A stretch of 53,874 bases of DNA, taken from Chitinophaga pinensis. Lineage in GTDB: Bacteria > Bacteroidota > Bacteroidia > 2-12-FULL-35-15. The translations under genes were made by a program, and so were the position numbers. Under the pieces are notes generated by a model, which saw only the letters and a list, made by a program, of their open reading frames with translations, was not told the DNA's origin and did no database searches. The stretch lies in NCBI GenBank assembly GCA_945885475.1, contig CAMCYR010000022.1:1-53874 (forward strand), read 5' to 3'. Below are positions 16,695 through 25,063 of the stretch, in pieces (within the stretch, counting starts at the first letter, position 1; each line of letters starts with the position of its first letter).

Positions 16695-18386
16695 ATGAAC
16701 ATTATGAAAAAACAATACGACGTAATTATAGCTGGTGGTGGACTTGCCGGACTGACTCTTTCCATACAATTAAAAAAAGCAAATCCCGATATATCAATAT
16801 TAATAATGGAATACCGAGATAGCATTGCGCCTGTTGCAGCTCATAAAGTGGGTGAATCCACAGTTGAATTAGCAACCCATTATTATCGCGAAGTACTTGG
16901 ATTGAAAGATTATTTAGAAGAATTTGAATTACCGAAGCACGGACTTCGTTTTTTCTTTCATTCAGATAATAAAGATGAAATTTCTAACCGCGTAGAATTA
17001 GGTCCTCGTTTGAAACTTCCTACTCCGAGCCACCAGCTTGACAGAGGAACATTCGAAAACTTCATGGAAAAATATACGAAAGAATTAGGAACAGAATTTA
17101 TGTTGTCTGCTCGTGTGAAAGATGTTGAATTTAATGATTCAGGACACACTGTTATTTTTAATCACAATGAAGAAGAAAAACAGTTAAAAGCACGTTGGGT
17201 AGTGGATGCAACGAGCAGATTCAGTTTATTGAAACGTAAATTGAAATTTGAAAAAGAGACCCCACATAATGTGAATGCGGTTTGGTACCGCTTGAAAGGT
17301 GTTGTCGATATTGACGACTGGAGTGAAAATAAGGAATGGAAAACCTTCCTTGCTCCAAAACTACGTTATTTAAGTACCATTCACTTTATGGATAAAGGTT
17401 ATTGGGTATGGATAATTCCTTTGGGCTCAGAAAATACAAGTATTGGAATTGTTGCCGATGAAGATATCCATCCGTTTAACTCAATTAATACATACGAAAA
17501 AGCTGTTGAATGGATCAAAAAGAATGAACCTCTTGCAGCAAAACATGTTTGTCCGCCCAAAGAAGAGCTCATGGATTTTCGTATTTTGAAGCACTTTGCA
17601 CACAATAGTACAAGAATGTATTCGAAAGAACGTTGGGCATGTACAGGTGAAGCCGGCGTGTTCCTGGACCCATTTTATTCTCCGGGAAGTGATTTTATTG
17701 CGATGAATAACACATGGTTGTCAGATTTAATTTTGCGCGATAAAGCAGGAGAAGATATTTCATTAAGAACCGAAGTATATGAAACCATGCATTTAAAATG
17801 GTACGATAGCTGGCTTCCAATCTATCAGGATAAATATAAATTGATGGGGAACACCCAGATCATGGTTTTTAAAATATTCTGGGATTGGGCAATTTATTGG
17901 TCGGTACCTTGTGTTTTATTCACGAATAAAGGATATACCGACTTAAAAGTACTTCGGAATTTATTTGTTTCTGAAAATGGAATCGGAACAAAGTTCCAGG
18001 CTCTGAATAAGATTATGCAAGATCTGTTTTTGGAATGGCTTCCTTACGAAAAAGCAACATTCACAGATCGTTACATAGATCCATTTGATATGATGTATAT
18101 GCGTGAATTTCAAACAGGAATCGAGTTTCAGCATGGAAGCTCAGCTGCTTTGCTTGATCAAATGAAAATAAACATGGGTAAAATCGAACTGATTGCAGCA
18201 GAAATGTTTCGCCACATCAGTCACCAGGTTAAGGGGACACCTTTAGATATGAAGGTGAATCCTTACACGATCAGCCTCAAAGAGCCCATCGATACAACAA
18301 GTGAATCAGCTTTATCAGTTGATGCTTCAATAAAGGAAGATGTGGAAGTCATGTGGTTTTATAAACAAGAAAATGTGTTTTCATAA
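16695..18386 (+). CDS. Flavin-dependent halogenase-like oxidoreductase
   Basis: A 563-residue FAD enzyme of the tryptophan-halogenase superfamily. The FAD motif GGGLAG (14-19) is followed by HKVGEST (50-56). K81 in the KHGLRFF segment fits the position of the catalytic lysine of halogenases, and WVWIIP (237-242) fits the WxWxIP signature that separates halogenases from monooxygenases. FLDPFYSPGSDF near 330 is also family-like. Flexirubins are sometimes chlorinated, so this enzyme may halogenate the aryl head, probably while ACP-bound; hydroxylation remains an alternative. A second ATG at 16704 (codon 4) is equally possible as start. It lies 12 bases before the next small gene, forming a pair. 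Confidence 0.8.
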   Translation: MNIMKKQYDVIIAGGGLAGLTLSIQLKKANPDISILIMEYRDSIAPVAAHKVGESTVELATHYYREVLGLKDYLEEFELPKHGLRFFFHSDNKDEISNRVELGPRLKLPTPSHQLDRGTFENFMEKYTKELGTEFMLSARVKDVEFNDSGHTVIFNHNEEEKQLKARWVVDATSRFSLLKRKLKFEKETPHNVNAVWYRLKGVVDIDDWSENKEWKTFLAPKLRYLSTIHFMDKGYWVWIIPLGSENTSIGIVADEDIHPFNSINTYEKAVEWIKKNEPLAAKHVCPPKEELMDFRILKHFAHNSTRMYSKERWACTGEAGVFLDPFYSPGSDFIAMNNTWLSDLILRDKAGEDISLRTEVYETMHLKWYDSWLPIYQDKYKLMGNTQIMVFKIFWDWAIYWSVPCVLFTNKGYTDLKVLRNLFVSENGIGTKFQALNKIMQDLFLEWLPYEKATFTDRYIDPFDMMYMREFQTGIEFQHGSSAALLDQMKINMGKIELIAAEMFRHISHQVKGTPLDMKVNPYTISLKEPIDTTSESALSVDASIKEDVEVMWFYKQENVFS

Positions 18387-18398
18387 TCGACATATAAA

Positions 18399-18797
18399 AT
18401 GAAAAAAGAAGACTTACCACAAGATGATTCTCCTTTAAAAAAAATGACAAGAGAGTTGCTGTACGTTAAAGACGAAAATGGCAAATACACAACAGATCTT
18501 AGTACAGGATGGGAAGTGAAAAAAAAAGCGTTAGAAAATGCTTGGGATGAGATAAAGGAGCGGTCGGAAGAGGCACGAATAGCGGTTAAAAACGGAGAGA
18601 AAAGTCCGATCTGCTATTTTATGGAAATAAAACTAATGGACGTAATGATATTATCTGCTTACACTAACTTTTGGGGATTTACTATCAAACGTCACATGAA
18701 ACCAAAGGTATTTAAGGAACTAAGCGATAAAAAATTAAACAGATATGCAAAGGCATTTGAAATAAGCCTAGAGGATTTAAAAAAATTTAAAGGCTAA
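18399..18797 (+). CDS. Small uncharacterised flexirubin-cluster protein
   Basis: A 132-residue soluble protein with no signal peptide. It is charged and helix-rich: the N-terminal half contains LYVKDENGKYTTDLSTGWE and KKALENAWDEIKER, and the C-terminal half has PICYFMEIKLMDVMILSAYTN and KRHMKPKVFKELSDKKLNRYAKAFE (split helices). I recognise no domain. It sits 12 bases behind the halogenase-like gene and 72 bases before the BtrH-like gene, so it probably works with one of them. A role as partner or stabiliser of either enzyme is a guess. Confidence 0.7.
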   Translation: MKKEDLPQDDSPLKKMTRELLYVKDENGKYTTDLSTGWEVKKKALENAWDEIKERSEEARIAVKNGEKSPICYFMEIKLMDVMILSAYTNFWGFTIKRHMKPKVFKELSDKKLNRYAKAFEISLEDLKKFKG

Positions 18798-18869
18798 CGA
18801 AGTTAAGTTGCAACTACTAAAAAAAGAGTTGCAGTCAAACATTTTTTTTACTTATCGATACAAAAAAGA

Positions 18870-19886
18870 TTGAAAAAAGAATTTAAACATATTCAGGCAG
18901 CTCATTGCGAAAATGGCGTTGGTGTAAGCCTTCTTAAATATCACGGATTGGAATTTGTAACAGAACCTTTAATTTTTGGAATGGGCTCTGGCTTATTATA
19001 CCTGCACTTACCGCTCATAAAAATCAACAACGGCCCCTTCATTACTTTCAGAACAATGCCCGGTAAAATTTTTAGTACTGCTAGTAAATCAATGGGAATA
19101 AAAGTAAGCAGAACTAAATTCGGGTCAGAAGTTAAGGCAATGAATTTTCTAGATAAAAAAGTGAAAGAGGGAGTTCCAGTTGGTTGTCAGGTTGGAGTAT
19201 TTAATCTCCCCTACTTTCCTCCCGAATACCGCTTTCATTTTAATGCTCATAACTTAATTGTTTATGGAAAAGAAAATGGAAATTATTTGGTGAGTGATCC
19301 TGTCATGGAAACAGTTACAACATTATCTGAAGAAGACATGATTAAAGTCCGTTTTGCAAAAGGACCACTTGCACCAAGAGGACAACTATATTTTCCAGAA
19401 AATGTGCATCAAATTGATACAGAAACTATTCGAAATGGAATAATTAAAGGAATAAAAAGAACTAATTTAATGATGCTTGATGCTCCAGGTGGTATAATCG
19501 GAGTAAATGGAATAAAATATACAGCCAGACAAATCCAAAAATGGCGCGACAAAATGGGACCCCGGAAAGCAGCACTCTACTTAGGACAAATTGTAAGGAT
19601 GCAAGAAGAAATTGGCACCGGTGGTGGAGGATTCAGATTCATTTATGCAGCTTTTTTAGAACAGGCTGCTGCCTACGTGAAAAATGATAGTCTTTTGGAG
19701 ATCTCGGAAGAGTTCACAAAATCGGGGGATCTTTGGCGGGAAAGTGCTATCCAGATGGGTAGGATATACAAAGGCAGAATAAATAACGAACAAGCTGATT
19801 TTGAAGTTTGTTCGGATCTATTAATGCGTATTTCAGACCTTGAAAAACAGGCATTCCTAAAACTTAGAAAGTTAAAGTTGAAATAA
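18870..19886 (+). CDS. BtrH-like acyl-ACP transferase
   Basis: A 338-residue protein with a BtrH N-terminal domain (about 1-150). The papain-like residues are visible: Cys13 in QAAHCENGV, His127 in FNAHNLIVYG and Asp143 in LVSDP. In butirosin synthesis BtrH moves an acyl group from an ACP onto an aminoglycoside. By analogy this enzyme could move the aryl polyene chain from ACP to the resorcinol hydroxyl, making the flexirubin ester. A helical C-terminal domain follows. The start is TTG at 18870; the next in-frame ATG is some 38 codons in and would remove the catalytic cysteine, so TTG is well supported. Family assignment is seen; the substrate is inferred. Confidence 0.8.
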   Translation: MKKEFKHIQAAHCENGVGVSLLKYHGLEFVTEPLIFGMGSGLLYLHLPLIKINNGPFITFRTMPGKIFSTASKSMGIKVSRTKFGSEVKAMNFLDKKVKEGVPVGCQVGVFNLPYFPPEYRFHFNAHNLIVYGKENGNYLVSDPVMETVTTLSEEDMIKVRFAKGPLAPRGQLYFPENVHQIDTETIRNGIIKGIKRTNLMMLDAPGGIIGVNGIKYTARQIQKWRDKMGPRKAALYLGQIVRMQEEIGTGGGGFRFIYAAFLEQAAAYVKNDSLLEISEEFTKSGDLWRESAIQMGRIYKGRINNEQADFEVCSDLLMRISDLEKQAFLKLRKLKLK

Positions 19887-19895
19887 TTTTTGTAA

Positions 19896-20072
19896 GCGGA
19901 GGACTTTAAAGTTTTATGGAAAAATCTACCTCCAGAATCAGGAGACATGCAAAAGGTGGATATGATGATTTTGTGGAGAGATGCTTTTAAAGAAATTACG
20001 CCTGCTAAAATTCCAATATTGGATCTTTTGATTCTTTTTGACGAAGAGACCAGCCTCATCGAAGGCCGATAA
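19896..20072 (+). pseudogene. Short coding-like stretch in frame behind the BtrH-like gene
   Basis: After the stop at 19884-19886 and another TAA at 19893, the same frame stays open for 58 codons and reads like real protein (KVLWKNLPPESGDMQKVDMM, then WRDAFKEITPAKIPILDL, ending EETSLIEGR). There is no start codon before the internal ATG at GDMQ. It may be the tail of a lost or truncated gene, or a former C-terminal extension of the BtrH-like protein. Short length makes chance possible, though the residue pattern is protein-like. Confidence 0.35.
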
Positions 20073-20097
20073 ACCGCTTAAATCTTAATTTTTGATA

Positions 20098-20135
20098 AGT
20101 CGTTTTGCATTAATGCAAAACGGCTTTTTCTTTTT
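20098..20135 (+). terminator. Strong intrinsic terminator
   Basis: A 14-base-pair perfect stem (20098-20111 with 20112-20125, one G-T pair) containing CGTTTTGCATT is followed by TTTTTCTTTTT. It is nearly a full palindrome with no loop spared, so it may work in both directions. It ends just 16 bases before the DarA start, so a transcript for darA must begin immediately downstream or read through; TACTTTTA near 20137 is a near-consensus promoter box. Confidence 0.8.
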
Positions 20136-20150
20136 ATTACTTTTACATCA

Positions 20151-21071
20151 ATGAAAAAAGTACTTGTAATTTATTATACCCAAACAGGTCAGCTTACCAG
20201 CGCAGTAAAGGCAACTCTTCAACCTTTAGAAGAAGACCCTGAAATTGAAATTTATTACGAACTAATCGTTCCGAAGGTAAAATATCCTTACCCCTGGAAA
20301 TATGTGGAATTTTTCGATATTTTTCCGGAAACGGTTCATGGAATTCCTTGCCAGCTGGAAGCTTTTTCTTTTGACCCGGACCATCATTACGACCTTATCA
20401 TTCTGGCTTACCAACCGTGGTTCCTCTCTATTTGTATTCCCATAAATTCTTTTTTACAAAGTCATGCAGCAAAAAAAGTATTGGCAAATAAACCTGTCAT
20501 TACTGTAATTGCTTGCCGGAACATGTGGCTGATGGCACAAGAAAAAATGAAACGTAGTTTAATTGAAAGAAATGCCAAACTAGTAGGTAACATTGCATTT
20601 GTGGACAAATCTGCAAACCTGATAAGCCTTATCACTGTTTTGGCATTTATTCTCGGAGGTGTAAAAGATCGCTTTTTAGGAATTTTTCCTAAATATGGTG
20701 TAAAAGAAAGTGACCTTGATAAGGCACCATCGTATGGAAAAATCATATCAAAACATTTTAAATCCAATTCTTATTCGAGCTTACAACAATCTTTGAACGA
20801 AGAGCACGCGGCAACAATCAAGCCCAATCTAATGATAATGGAAGGAAGAGGGAAAATACTCTTTCCCATTTATGCGAACTATATCTCAAAAAAAGGAATC
20901 GCAGGAAGCAAGGAGAGAAGAACACGCGTAATTATTTTTGGAATATTTCTTCCCACCGCTATTTTGATACTCTCACCAATAATTACACTATTTTCACGTT
21001 TAGCACCATTGATTTTATCAAAAAAAATGAAAAAAGAAATGGATTATTTCAGCCAAAATACACTTCGCTAA
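20151..21071 (+). CDS. darA: DarA, dialkylresorcinol-forming flavodoxin-like enzyme
   Basis: A 306-residue protein with a flavodoxin-like N-terminus (VLVIYYTQTGQLTSAVK, residues 4-20, binding a flavin phosphate), a NMWLMAQEKMK segment in the middle and a hydrophobic C-terminal region around residues 255-285. It reads like DarA of dialkylresorcinol and flexirubin clusters. In the published pathway DarB makes a cyclohexanedione by head-to-head condensation and DarA oxidises it to the resorcinol ring. The product is the alkylresorcinol half of flexirubin. Its partner darB follows 163 bases later behind its own promoter. The gene lies immediately behind a strong terminator. Confidence 0.87.
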   Translation: MKKVLVIYYTQTGQLTSAVKATLQPLEEDPEIEIYYELIVPKVKYPYPWKYVEFFDIFPETVHGIPCQLEAFSFDPDHHYDLIILAYQPWFLSICIPINSFLQSHAAKKVLANKPVITVIACRNMWLMAQEKMKRSLIERNAKLVGNIAFVDKSANLISLITVLAFILGGVKDRFLGIFPKYGVKESDLDKAPSYGKIISKHFKSNSYSSLQQSLNEEHAATIKPNLMIMEGRGKILFPIYANYISKKGIAGSKERRTRVIIFGIFLPTAILILSPIITLFSRLAPLILSKKMKKEMDYFSQNTLR

Positions 21072-21148
21072 ACCCCCAAAAGGGTGAAAATAAGTAGTTT
21101 TTTTTTCAAAAAAAGTAGCATAGTTTCCATTAAATTGATTAAATAACT

Positions 21149-21156
21149 TATTTTTG
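21149..21156 (+). promoter_or_regulatory. -7 element upstream of darB
   Basis: TATTTTTG matches TAnnTTTG; no good upstream box at the usual distance. The start site near 21162 would give a leader of about 73 bases that contains the hairpin at 21191-21221. Confidence 0.5.
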
Positions 21157-21190
21157 ACCTTTACTTTTAAATTGTGATTTTTGAATGGGG

Positions 21191-21221
21191 CATTTTGCTG
21201 TTAAAACAGCACCCAAAAATG
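21191..21221 (+). promoter_or_regulatory. Hairpin in the darB leader
   Basis: GCTGTT and AACAGC (21197-21202 and 21205-21210) form an inner stem, extended by CATTTT and AAAATG across a small bulge. The structure ends 13 bases before the darB ATG and could modulate ribosome access. No known riboswitch class is recognised. Confidence 0.3.
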
Positions 21222-21234
21222 TTTTAATAAATTT

Positions 21235-22374
21235 ATGGATAAAGCTGTATACATTAATCGAGTTGCCAAATTTTTACCCGGAGAGCCGATAGGGAACGAA
21301 GATATTGAAGAATACCTTGGTTATGTGGATGGTAAACGATCTCGCTCAAAGTCCATCGTACTCAGAAACAACAAAATTACCACACGCTACTACGCAAGAA
21401 ATAAACAAGGGCAAGACACGCATACAAATGCCGAATTAACCGCAGAAGCAGTCAGAGGACTTTGTATCGATGGCTTCAAGTTGGACGATATAGAATTACT
21501 CACAAGCGGGACAACATCACCCGATCAACTTTTGCCTGCTCACGGAATAATGGTTCACGGTTTATTAAAATCAAGACCCATCGAAACTATTTCCTTTGCA
21601 GGTTCCTGCTGCTCAGGAATGAATGCGCTGAAATATGCCTACATGTCGATCATTTCGGGTAATACAAACAATGCTGTGACAACGGGATCTGAAAAATTAT
21701 CATCTTGGATGTCAGCGCAGTCATTTGAAGAGGAAGCACAAAAGTTAAAAGAATTGGAGAACAACCCAATGCTCTCTTTCGAAAAAGATTTCTTGCGTTG
21801 GATGTTGTCAGATGGTGCTGCTGCTGCTTTGTTGAGTAACAAACCTAATCCGACAGGTATTTCATTAAAGATTGATTGGTTAGAAATATGCTCTTTTGCC
21901 AATGAGGTTGAAACATGCATGTATGCTGCAGCTGAAAAAGATGAAGCCGGTAACTTACACGGATGGAGCGAATATACTCCGAAAGAATGGTTAGAAAAAT
22001 CTATCTTTTCACTTAAACAAGATACCCGCTTACTAGACAAAAATATTGCTCGATTGGGAATAGCAAAACTTGCAAGCATATTGAAAAAACATAAGATTGA
22101 CCATAAAACGATAGATTGGTATTTACCACACATTTCATCTGAATATTTTAGATCAAAAGTAGATGATGAAATGGTAGTTCATAATATCCAGATTCCTCAG
22201 GAAAAATGGTTCATCAATCTGACCAGAGTGGGAAATGTAGGTTCAGCATCTATATTTTTGGCCATCGAAGAATTAATGAACTCAGGTAAATTGATGAAAG
22301 GGCAGCAAATTGTACTGATCGTTCCTGAAAGTGCGCGATTCTCTTTTGCTTATTCATTATTAACGGTTGTATAG
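21235..22374 (+). CDS. darB: DarB, ketosynthase III-like condensing enzyme for dialkylresorcinol
   Basis: A 379-residue KAS III-type enzyme. The active site shows the motif FAGSCCSGMNALKYA (C125-C126, one being the nucleophile), a histidine in WYLPHISSEYF and the asparagine loop LTRVGNVGSASIF. The N-terminus has the DarB pattern VDGKRSRSKSIVLRNNKI. DarB joins two fatty-acid-derived chains head to head and cyclises them to an alkylated cyclohexanedione, the precursor of the dialkylresorcinol part. The stop codon directly abuts the next ATG, so it is coupled to the dehydratase-like gene. It has its own promoter with a structured leader. Confidence 0.9.
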   Translation: MDKAVYINRVAKFLPGEPIGNEDIEEYLGYVDGKRSRSKSIVLRNNKITTRYYARNKQGQDTHTNAELTAEAVRGLCIDGFKLDDIELLTSGTTSPDQLLPAHGIMVHGLLKSRPIETISFAGSCCSGMNALKYAYMSIISGNTNNAVTTGSEKLSSWMSAQSFEEEAQKLKELENNPMLSFEKDFLRWMLSDGAAAALLSNKPNPTGISLKIDWLEICSFANEVETCMYAAAEKDEAGNLHGWSEYTPKEWLEKSIFSLKQDTRLLDKNIARLGIAKLASILKKHKIDHKTIDWYLPHISSEYFRSKVDDEMVVHNIQIPQEKWFINLTRVGNVGSASIFLAIEELMNSGKLMKGQQIVLIVPESARFSFAYSLLTVV

Positions 22375-22833
22375 ATGTCACAAGTAATAGAAAGCCCAAT
22401 TATCGAAGGCGCAGAAGTTTTTGCATTACTTCCTCAGAAACCGCCCATGGAAATGGTGGACAAATTGTGGTTTCATGATGATTCGCATTCCATCTCAGGA
22501 TTGCTGGTGAAAGAGGATAATATTTTTTGTAAAAACGGATTCTTATGTGAACCGGGATTAATGGAAAATATTGCTCAAACAGCCGGACTCCGATTAGGTT
22601 ATATTGTTTACCAGCAGCAAAAAAACGGGGAAGCGATCAAGCCTCCTTTGGGATATATTGGTGCAATCAAAAATTTGATCATTCACCAGCTTCCTCCTAT
22701 AGGCGCAGAACTAAAAACAGAAATATTTGTTCAGGCAGTTGTTTTTGATGTTACGCTCATTTCAGCAAAAAGCACAATGAAAGGTGAACCCGTTGCGAGT
22801 TGCGAGATGAAAATATTTTTGAAACAAGATTAG
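22375..22833 (+). CDS. ApeP-like hotdog dehydratase with altered active site
   Basis: A 152-residue hotdog-fold protein resembling the aryl polyene dehydratase ApeP. The segment LLPQKPPMEMVDKL corresponds to the catalytic PHRxPM..LDR region, but the expected histidine is a glutamine. The later CEPGLMENIAQTAGLRLGY keeps the conserved glutamate. On its own it may therefore be inactive. A second dehydratase (32389-32754) has the histidine but lacks the glutamate, so the two may make one composite active site. It begins right after the darB stop. It likely acts on beta-hydroxyacyl-ACP intermediates to form the conjugated double bonds. Confidence 0.78.
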   Translation: MSQVIESPIIEGAEVFALLPQKPPMEMVDKLWFHDDSHSISGLLVKEDNIFCKNGFLCEPGLMENIAQTAGLRLGYIVYQQQKNGEAIKPPLGYIGAIKNLIIHQLPPIGAELKTEIFVQAVVFDVTLISAKSTMKGEPVASCEMKIFLKQD

Positions 22834-22939
22834 CAACTAATTTCGAACTCATCACTTCTTTTTTTTTAATAAATTCATCGGTAAGTACCATTACAATTCT
22901 CTTTATGAACTTTTTTTACTTTAATATAATTACAGTCGA

Positions 22940-23689
22940 ATGAATGACAATGCTGCAATTGAAGTAAAAAATCTGCTAAAAACATACAAGGGTGCAACTG
23001 TTCCTGCTGTAAATTCAATTTCCTTTACAATCGAAAAAGGCAGTATTTTTGGATTGCTTGGACCAAATGGTGCCGGTAAAACAACAACTATTTCCATACT
23101 TTGCGGATTAAGTAAAGCCACAAATGGCGATGCTACTCTGATGGGTTTATCTCTGAAGAAACAACTTGCAGAAATCAAGCAACTTATTGGCGTAGTCCCA
23201 CAGGAAATTGCCCTCTACCCTACTCTGACCGCTTTTGAAAACCTTCGCTATGTTGGAAATATGTACGGATTAAGAGGCGCAAATCTTAGAAAAAAAATAA
23301 AAGATAATTTAGAAGTTGTCGGCTTATCTGAATTTGCTGACAAAAAAATTGAGACATTTTCAGGAGGCATGAAGCGGAGAATAAATCTCGTGGCAGGAAT
23401 ATTAAATGATCCAAAAATTTTGTTCTTAGATGAACCAACAGTTGGTGTTGATGTTCAATCGAGAAATCTTATTACCGAACATTTACATCAATTGAATAAT
23501 GCCGGCTGTACCATTGTTTACACATCACATTTAATGGAAGAAGCGGAAAATTTATGTACCGCAATAGCGATTATTGACCACGGTCAAATACTTGCACTAG
23601 GCGAACCGAAGGCCTTAATAAAAGAACATTCAACAGGTAATTTAGAGCAATTATTTTTAAAATTGACAGGTAAAAAACTACGCGACTAG
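22940..23689 (+). CDS. ABC transporter ATP-binding subunit
   Basis: A 249-residue ATPase with Walker A LGPNGAGKTT (38-47), Q-loop VPQE, signature FSGGMKRR near 143, Walker B ILFLDEP near 163 and the H-loop YTSH. It belongs to the drug and lipid exporter class that pairs with ABC-2 permeases. The permease gene starts 7 bases after its stop. Within the flexirubin cluster the pair probably exports a precursor or the pigment across the inner membrane; the substrate is inferred only from position. Confidence 0.9.
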   Translation: MNDNAAIEVKNLLKTYKGATVPAVNSISFTIEKGSIFGLLGPNGAGKTTTISILCGLSKATNGDATLMGLSLKKQLAEIKQLIGVVPQEIALYPTLTAFENLRYVGNMYGLRGANLRKKIKDNLEVVGLSEFADKKIETFSGGMKRRINLVAGILNDPKILFLDEPTVGVDVQSRNLITEHLHQLNNAGCTIVYTSHLMEEAENLCTAIAIIDHGQILALGEPKALIKEHSTGNLEQLFLKLTGKKLRD

Positions 23690-23696
23690 CGAACAT

Positions 23697-24977
23697 ATGT
23701 TACGTTTATATTCAACCATACAAAAAGAAATATTAATTCTACTTCGTGACAGAGGCGGTCTGATGATCATGTTCATCATGCCAATGGCAATGATTACCCT
23801 AATGGCATTGATCCAGGATGCTCCTTTTCGTGATTACCAAGAGATGAGAATCCCATTGTTATTGGTAAATAACGATAAAGGTAGTTTAGGAAGCACGATT
23901 GATTCCGGTCTGAATGAATCAAAAATATTTGAGATCACCAACCTCCAGCTTGATAAAGATGTTGTAAAGCAAAAAATGAAATCGGGCGATTATGAAATTG
24001 CTATTATCATTCCTGCTGGAGCAAGTACCATGCTAAATTCTAAGGTCAGTAGCTTCGTCACAAAAAAGCTCAATGAAGTAGGATTTTCCGATTCTGCAGC
24101 AATAGCAAAAACAGACTTGAATCAGGAATTGAATTTGGAGATCTTGTTTTCACCTGAAACAAAAAAAGCATTTAAGGCATCCATCTTAAGTACGTTGAAG
24201 CAAGCAACATCAAAAATTGAAACACAAACATTGCTGGAACTTTTTAATAAAGAACTCAAGCAAGATGATGAGGCGAAATCCGGGAAAGCAGAGCCGATGA
24301 GGGATTTTGTAAATTTCAGAGAAATCAATACGGTTGAAACACCTGCAGAAGCCTTAAAATTAAATTCTGTGCAGCACAATGTTCCGGCATGGACCATTTT
24401 CGGAATGTTTTTCATTGTGATCTCTATGTCGGGCAGTATCATAAGAGAAAGAGATGAAGGAAGCTATACTCGTATTCTTACGATGCCGGGCTTATATATC
24501 ACGGTTTTGGGCGGTAAAATTGCAGCCTATTTATTAATTTGTCTGATTCAATGCTTTTTGATGCTGATGGTTGGAATTTACATACTTCCTCAGTTTGGCT
24601 TGCCTCAACTGGTTATCGGGAATAGCATTCCAGCAATTTCAATTGTAGCAATTACAGCAGGTTTGGCTGCAACCGGATATGGTATTTTGGTAGGAACGAT
24701 CTTTAAGACACATCAGCAAGCATCTACCTTTGGTGCTATATCTGTCATAATTTTGGCAGCTTTAGGCGGTATTTGGGTTCCTGTATTTGTCATGCCGGAA
24801 TCAATCAAAATATTTGCTGAATTTTCTCCACTGTATTGGGGTCTGAGTGCATTCCACAAATTATTTTTAAATGAAGGAACGATAAAAAGTATACTGCCAT
24901 ACGCCTTCAAACTAGTGTTATTCTTTGTTTTTACCCTAAGTTTTGCATTACTGTATACTAAGAATAATAGGAGCTAA
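23697..24977 (+). CDS. ABC-2 type exporter permease
   Basis: A 426-residue membrane subunit. It has one N-terminal transmembrane helix (about 20-40, GGLMIMFIMPMAMITLMAL), a large extracytoplasmic domain (about 45-225) and five or six C-terminal helices. The block GSIIRERDEGSYTRILTMP around residues 245-263 is the conserved coupling region of ABC-2 permeases. It pairs with the ATPase just upstream. Probable exporter of flexirubin-related lipid. The permease class is clear, the cargo is not. Confidence 0.88.
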   Translation: MLRLYSTIQKEILILLRDRGGLMIMFIMPMAMITLMALIQDAPFRDYQEMRIPLLLVNNDKGSLGSTIDSGLNESKIFEITNLQLDKDVVKQKMKSGDYEIAIIIPAGASTMLNSKVSSFVTKKLNEVGFSDSAAIAKTDLNQELNLEILFSPETKKAFKASILSTLKQATSKIETQTLLELFNKELKQDDEAKSGKAEPMRDFVNFREINTVETPAEALKLNSVQHNVPAWTIFGMFFIVISMSGSIIRERDEGSYTRILTMPGLYITVLGGKIAAYLLICLIQCFLMLMVGIYILPQFGLPQLVIGNSIPAISIVAITAGLAATGYGILVGTIFKTHQQASTFGAISVIILAALGGIWVPVFVMPESIKIFAEFSPLYWGLSAFHKLFLNEGTIKSILPYAFKLVLFFVFTLSFALLYTKNNRS

Positions 24978-24985
24978 AAAAGTTA

Positions 24986-25012
24986 AAAACAATTCCACAT
25001 TTCGATTGTTTT
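24986..25012 (+). terminator. Weak hairpin after the ABC exporter
   Basis: AAAACAAT (24986-24993) and ATTGTTTT (25005-25012) form a perfect 8-base-pair AT-rich stem with an 11-base loop. There is no long T run, so termination would be partial. Confidence 0.3.
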
Positions 25013-25063
25013 ACCCCGTATTATTCATTAAAATTTACTACTTTAGTACCTCGCTAAACACAG

